Positions 5,892 through 8,378 of a DNA stretch of 8,378 nt are shown here, piece after piece. Location: NCBI GenBank assembly GCA_045632125.1, contig JAZQWC010000087.1, positions 1 through 8,378 of the forward strand. The letters run 5' to 3'. A program made the position numbers and the translations under genes. Each line of letters begins with the position of its first letter. Position 1 is the stretch's first letter. This DNA comes from CALWPV01 sp045632125. GTDB lineage: Bacteria > Bacillota > Clostridia > Lachnospirales > Bianqueaceae. A model generated the notes under the pieces. The model was given only the letters and a program-made list of their open reading frames with translations, ran no database searches and was not told the DNA's origin.

Positions 5892-6680
5892 ATGATAACC
5901 ATTCAAAAATATGTACGGGCTCAGTCATTAGAAGAAGCCTGGACACTCAATCAAAATAAGGCCAATCGAGTTCTAGGCGGTATGTTATGGCTGCGCCTTG
6001 GAAAGGGCAGCGTCAACACCGCCATTGACCTGGGCGATTTAGGTCTTGACACCATAGAAGAAACCGATAGTCAATTTTCCATCGGCGCTATGGTCACTCT
6101 GCGAGATCTTGAATTGCATGAAGGACTTAATTCCTACACTGGCTATGCTATTTCCAATGCAGTGAAGGATATCGTTGGTGTTCAGTTCCGTAACATGGCT
6201 ACAGTGGGAGGCAGCATTTGGGGCCGCTTTGGGTTTTCTGATGTGCTTACGGTCTTTCTGGCTATGGATAGCTATGTCGAGCTGTATAAGGGCGGTGTTC
6301 TTCCTCTGCGCGACTTTGTTAATATGAAGATGGACCGCGACATTTTAGTTCGTTTGATCGTGAAAAAAACTCCTTGCAAAATCGTATATCAATCGATGCG
6401 CAATCAACGTACCGATTTTCCCGTGCTTACCTGCGCGGTCTCCAAGTTAAATGATGTATATTACGCATCCATCGGAGCCCGTCCTTCTAAAGCTATGCTG
6501 ATCTGTGATGAACAAGGCCTGCTCAATAAAGACCTTACCGTTGAAAGCGCGAAAGCTTTTGCTTCATTCGTTGCAGAAACAGTACCCACTGGCAGTAATT
6601 TCCGTGGTGGCGCCGCTTATCGTACTCATCTGATCAAGGCACTGGTTGACCGCTCTGTAACTGAACTGGGAGGTATCTAA
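5892..6680 (+). CDS. Molybdenum hydroxylase FAD-binding subunit (xanthine dehydrogenase family)
   Basis: This protein of 262 residues belongs to the FAD-binding subunits of the xanthine/CO dehydrogenase family. Residues about 1-155 form the FAD-binding half. The first flavin loop reads VLGGMLWLRLG (28-38) in place of the usual GGT-containing loop. The second region has IVGVQFRNMATVGGSIWGRFGFSDVL (95-119), matching the conserved RNxATxGG...SD pattern. Residues about 160-262 form the CO-dehydrogenase flavoprotein C-terminal domain, ending in FRGGAAYRTHLIKAL, like the usual RGxAxYR. The subunit passes electrons from the iron-sulfur subunit to a carrier such as NAD or another acceptor. At 262 residues it is somewhat shorter than typical (about 280-300), and I see no Cys cluster for an extra Fe-S centre. 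It heads the plus-strand operon; its start is set by AAAGGAG at 5876-5882. Confidence 0.88.
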   Translation: MITIQKYVRAQSLEEAWTLNQNKANRVLGGMLWLRLGKGSVNTAIDLGDLGLDTIEETDSQFSIGAMVTLRDLELHEGLNSYTGYAISNAVKDIVGVQFRNMATVGGSIWGRFGFSDVLTVFLAMDSYVELYKGGVLPLRDFVNMKMDRDILVRLIVKKTPCKIVYQSMRNQRTDFPVLTCAVSKLNDVYYASIGARPSKAMLICDEQGLLNKDLTVESAKAFASFVAETVPTGSNFRGGAAYRTHLIKALVDRSVTELGGI

Positions 6681-6681
6681 T

Positions 6682-7137
6682 ATGGAAATCAAATTGACGC
6701 TCAATGGTAAAAAGATCATGGCCTCTGTCGAAGCCGATACTATCCTGCTGGACTTTCTTCGCGAGAAGGGCTGTCTCAGTGTAAAACGTGGGTGCGACAC
6801 CTCCAACTGTGGCCTTTGTACTGTACTCATGGATGGCACTCCCATCCTCTCCTGTTCTACCTTAGCTGTTCGAGCTGAGGGTCATTCGATCCACACCTTG
6901 GAAGGCCTTCAGGAAGAAGCCTCCGATTTTATTGGCTTCATCGCTGATCAGGGTGCCGACCAATGTGGCTTTTGTAATCCCGGTTTTGTCATGAATACCA
7001 TTGCGCTGCTTCGTGAAAATCCCGATCCGACAGATGATGAGATCAAAGCCTACCTCTCCGGTAATCTTTGCCGCTGCACCGGCTACGATGGTCAGCTTAG
7101 AGGCATCCGCAACTATTTGAATTCCCGCAAGGCATGA
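6682..7137 (+). CDS. Molybdenum hydroxylase [2Fe-2S] subunit
   Basis: This small electron-transfer subunit of 151 residues holds two [2Fe-2S] clusters. The plant-ferredoxin-like N-terminal domain has Cys38, Cys43, Cys46 and Cys58 (CDTSNCGLC, then C). The helical C-terminal domain has Cys95, Cys98, Cys130 and Cys132 (CGFC and CRCTGY), the second being the cluster nearest the molybdenum site. All eight ligands are present and the length is normal for a separate subunit (about 150-165). It carries electrons from the molybdopterin subunit to the FAD subunit. GGGAGG sits 8 bases before the ATG, which comes one base after the FAD-subunit stop, so the two are co-translated. The family includes xanthine dehydrogenase, nicotinate dehydrogenase and related enzymes; this subunit does not tell them apart. 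Confidence 0.95.
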   Translation: MEIKLTLNGKKIMASVEADTILLDFLREKGCLSVKRGCDTSNCGLCTVLMDGTPILSCSTLAVRAEGHSIHTLEGLQEEASDFIGFIADQGADQCGFCNPGFVMNTIALLRENPDPTDDEIKAYLSGNLCRCTGYDGQLRGIRNYLNSRKA

Positions 7138-7147
7138 GGAGATACCT

Positions 7148-8378
7148 ATGGAACACAAGGAATATAAGTCCATTAATAAATCTGTCCGTAAAAAAGATTC
7201 CATGCAGTTACTTCTCGGCAAACCTGTTTATACCGATGATCTAACTCCGAATGATGCTTTGATCGTCAAAATTTTACGATCTCCCCATGCCAATGCTATT
7301 GTTGAGGAGATCAATACTGCTATTGCCAAAAAAGTGCCCGGTGTGGTTGACATCTACACCTGGGAGGATGTACCCCAAACACGTTTTGCTATTGCCGGCC
7401 AGACTTACCCCGAGCCCTCCCCCTACGATCGTTTGATTCTCGATCGCCACGTGCGTTTTTCCGGTGATGCAGTTGCCATTATTGCAGCTGAAACCGAAAA
7501 AGCCGCACTGAAGGCCATGAAACTGATCAAAGTCAAATATACAGTTTTAGAAGCAGTCCTTGATTTTCGCACCGCTAAAGATAATCCTATCCTGGTTCAT
7601 CCGGAAGACGATTGGTTCCCGCCCTGCAATGTGGGCGGCGATCCCAAACGAAACATGGTAGCCAGCGCCAGCGAGACCCACGGCGATGTGGATGGCATTT
7701 TAGCTGAATGCGACATTGTTCTGGAACGAACCTATCATACCAAGGCCTTTAATCAGGCCATGATGGAGCCTTTCACCACCTATGCTAACTTTGACCGTTA
7801 CGGTCGTTTGCATATCATTTCTTCCACACAGATCATCTTCCATACCCGCCGCATTCTTTCCCGCGCCCTGGGTATTCCGAAAAGTAAGATCCGTGTAGAA
7901 AAACCTCGTATCGGAGGAGGATTTGGGGCAAAGCAGACAGCTGTTTGTGATGTGTATCCTGCATTTGTAGCAATGAAAACAGGACGTCCTGCCCGCATTT
8001 ATTATACACGTGAGGAATCACAGATTGCAGGCTCACCACGTCATGAAATGGAAATTACGATTCGCTTAGGTGCAACCAAAGAAGGTAAAATTAGAGCAAT
8101 CGATCTTTATACTCTGTCAAATACAGGTGCTTATGGAGAACATGGACCAACAACTGTTGGATTATCCGGACATAAAGCGATTCCATTGTATACAGGCAGT
8201 TTAGAGGCACATCGTTTTAGTTATGATGTAGTTTATACGAATGTTCAGGCTGCAGGTGCGTATCGTGGATATGGTGCAACTCAGGGGATTTTTGCGGTAG
8301 AGTCTATTGTAAGTGAACTGGCAGAACAGCTGGGAATGGATGCAACTGCGATCAGAGACATGAATATGATAAAAGAAG
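7148..8378 (+). CDS. Molybdenum hydroxylase molybdopterin-binding subunit, N-terminal 410 residues
   Basis: The gene is open from the ATG at 7148 to the right edge, giving 410 residues, about half of a normal 750-780 residue subunit. GAGGAG six bases upstream sets the start, ten bases after the Fe-S subunit stop. Residues about 20-130 are the a/b hammerhead domain (GKPVYTDDL near the start). The molybdopterin-binding part shows MEPFTTYA (206-213), IGGGFGAKQ (255-263) and GAYRGYGATQG (370-380), matching the family's GGGFGGK and AFRGFG motifs. It carries out the hydroxylation, probably of an N-heterocycle or purine. Gene order FAD, Fe-S, Mo is also that of nicotinate dehydrogenase, where the Mo subunit is split at about 425 residues, so a split just beyond the edge is possible. 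Codon use changes abruptly near 7910 although the protein homology runs through. Confidence 0.92.
   Translation, partial: MEHKEYKSINKSVRKKDSMQLLLGKPVYTDDLTPNDALIVKILRSPHANAIVEEINTAIAKKVPGVVDIYTWEDVPQTRFAIAGQTYPEPSPYDRLILDRHVRFSGDAVAIIAAETEKAALKAMKLIKVKYTVLEAVLDFRTAKDNPILVHPEDDWFPPCNVGGDPKRNMVASASETHGDVDGILAECDIVLERTYHTKAFNQAMMEPFTTYANFDRYGRLHIISSTQIIFHTRRILSRALGIPKSKIRVEKPRIGGGFGAKQTAVCDVYPAFVAMKTGRPARIYYTREESQIAGSPRHEMEITIRLGATKEGKIRAIDLYTLSNTGAYGEHGPTTVGLSGHKAIPLYTGSLEAHRFSYDVVYTNVQAAGAYRGYGATQGIFAVESIVSELAEQLGMDATAIRDMNMIKE

Noticed and set aside
6862..7221. Open frame on the minus strand across the Fe-S and Mo subunit genes
   Set aside because: The plus strand encodes a protein with all eight cluster cysteines; the reverse frame has no recognisable motif or ribosome site.
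1..8378. CRISPR array, insertion sequence, tRNA or rRNA
   Set aside because: No direct repeat series, transposase, terminal repeats or RNA-gene signatures were seen; nearly all of the window is accounted for by protein genes.

Overview
The window looks like part of a low-to-middling-GC Firmicute, most likely an anaerobic member of the Clostridia. The signs are strong AGGAGG-type ribosome binding sites, a Gram-positive style lipoprotein signal, and a gene set known from anaerobes that make selenium-dependent molybdenum hydroxylases. It is densely coded: two divergent operons start from one 128-base intergenic region (about 5764-5891) and both run off the window.

The minus-strand operon has eight genes, read right to left. 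The first three are a lipoprotein substrate-binding protein, a FecCD/BtuC-type permease and its ATPase. Next come a ModE-type DNA-binding domain fused to a MobA/MocA-like nucleotidyltransferase, a small DUF3343 putative Se/S carrier, a class-V cysteine desulfurase of the EF2568 type, YedF, and the first 20 codons of selD. All junctions are overlaps or gaps of a few bases, so one transcript is likely. The plus-strand operon encodes a xanthine-dehydrogenase-family hydroxylase in the order FAD subunit, [2Fe-2S] subunit, molybdopterin subunit; the last is cut by the window end after 410 residues.

Together the two operons read as a self-contained unit. The transporter probably brings in oxyanion (molybdate or tungstate, by inference). 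The nucleotidyltransferase domain probably finishes the molybdopterin cofactor. The desulfurase, DUF3343 protein, YedF and SelD probably mobilise selenium and sulfur as the labile non-selenocysteine cofactor ligand. The plus-strand enzyme would be the client. The substrate of the hydroxylase cannot be read from the sequence.

The most notable signals are four. (1) A 24-bp near-perfect palindrome at 5779-5802 has the layout of a ModE operator and sits on the start of the minus-strand operon, which encodes a ModE-like domain. (2) That ModE-like domain lacks the molybdate-binding Mop/TOBE domains and is joined to a cofactor-maturing enzyme domain instead. (3) There is a sharp change of codon use inside the molybdopterin subunit near 7910. 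(4) An inverted repeat on the hydroxylase promoter and a hairpin over its first ribosome binding site suggest separate control of the enzyme operon.
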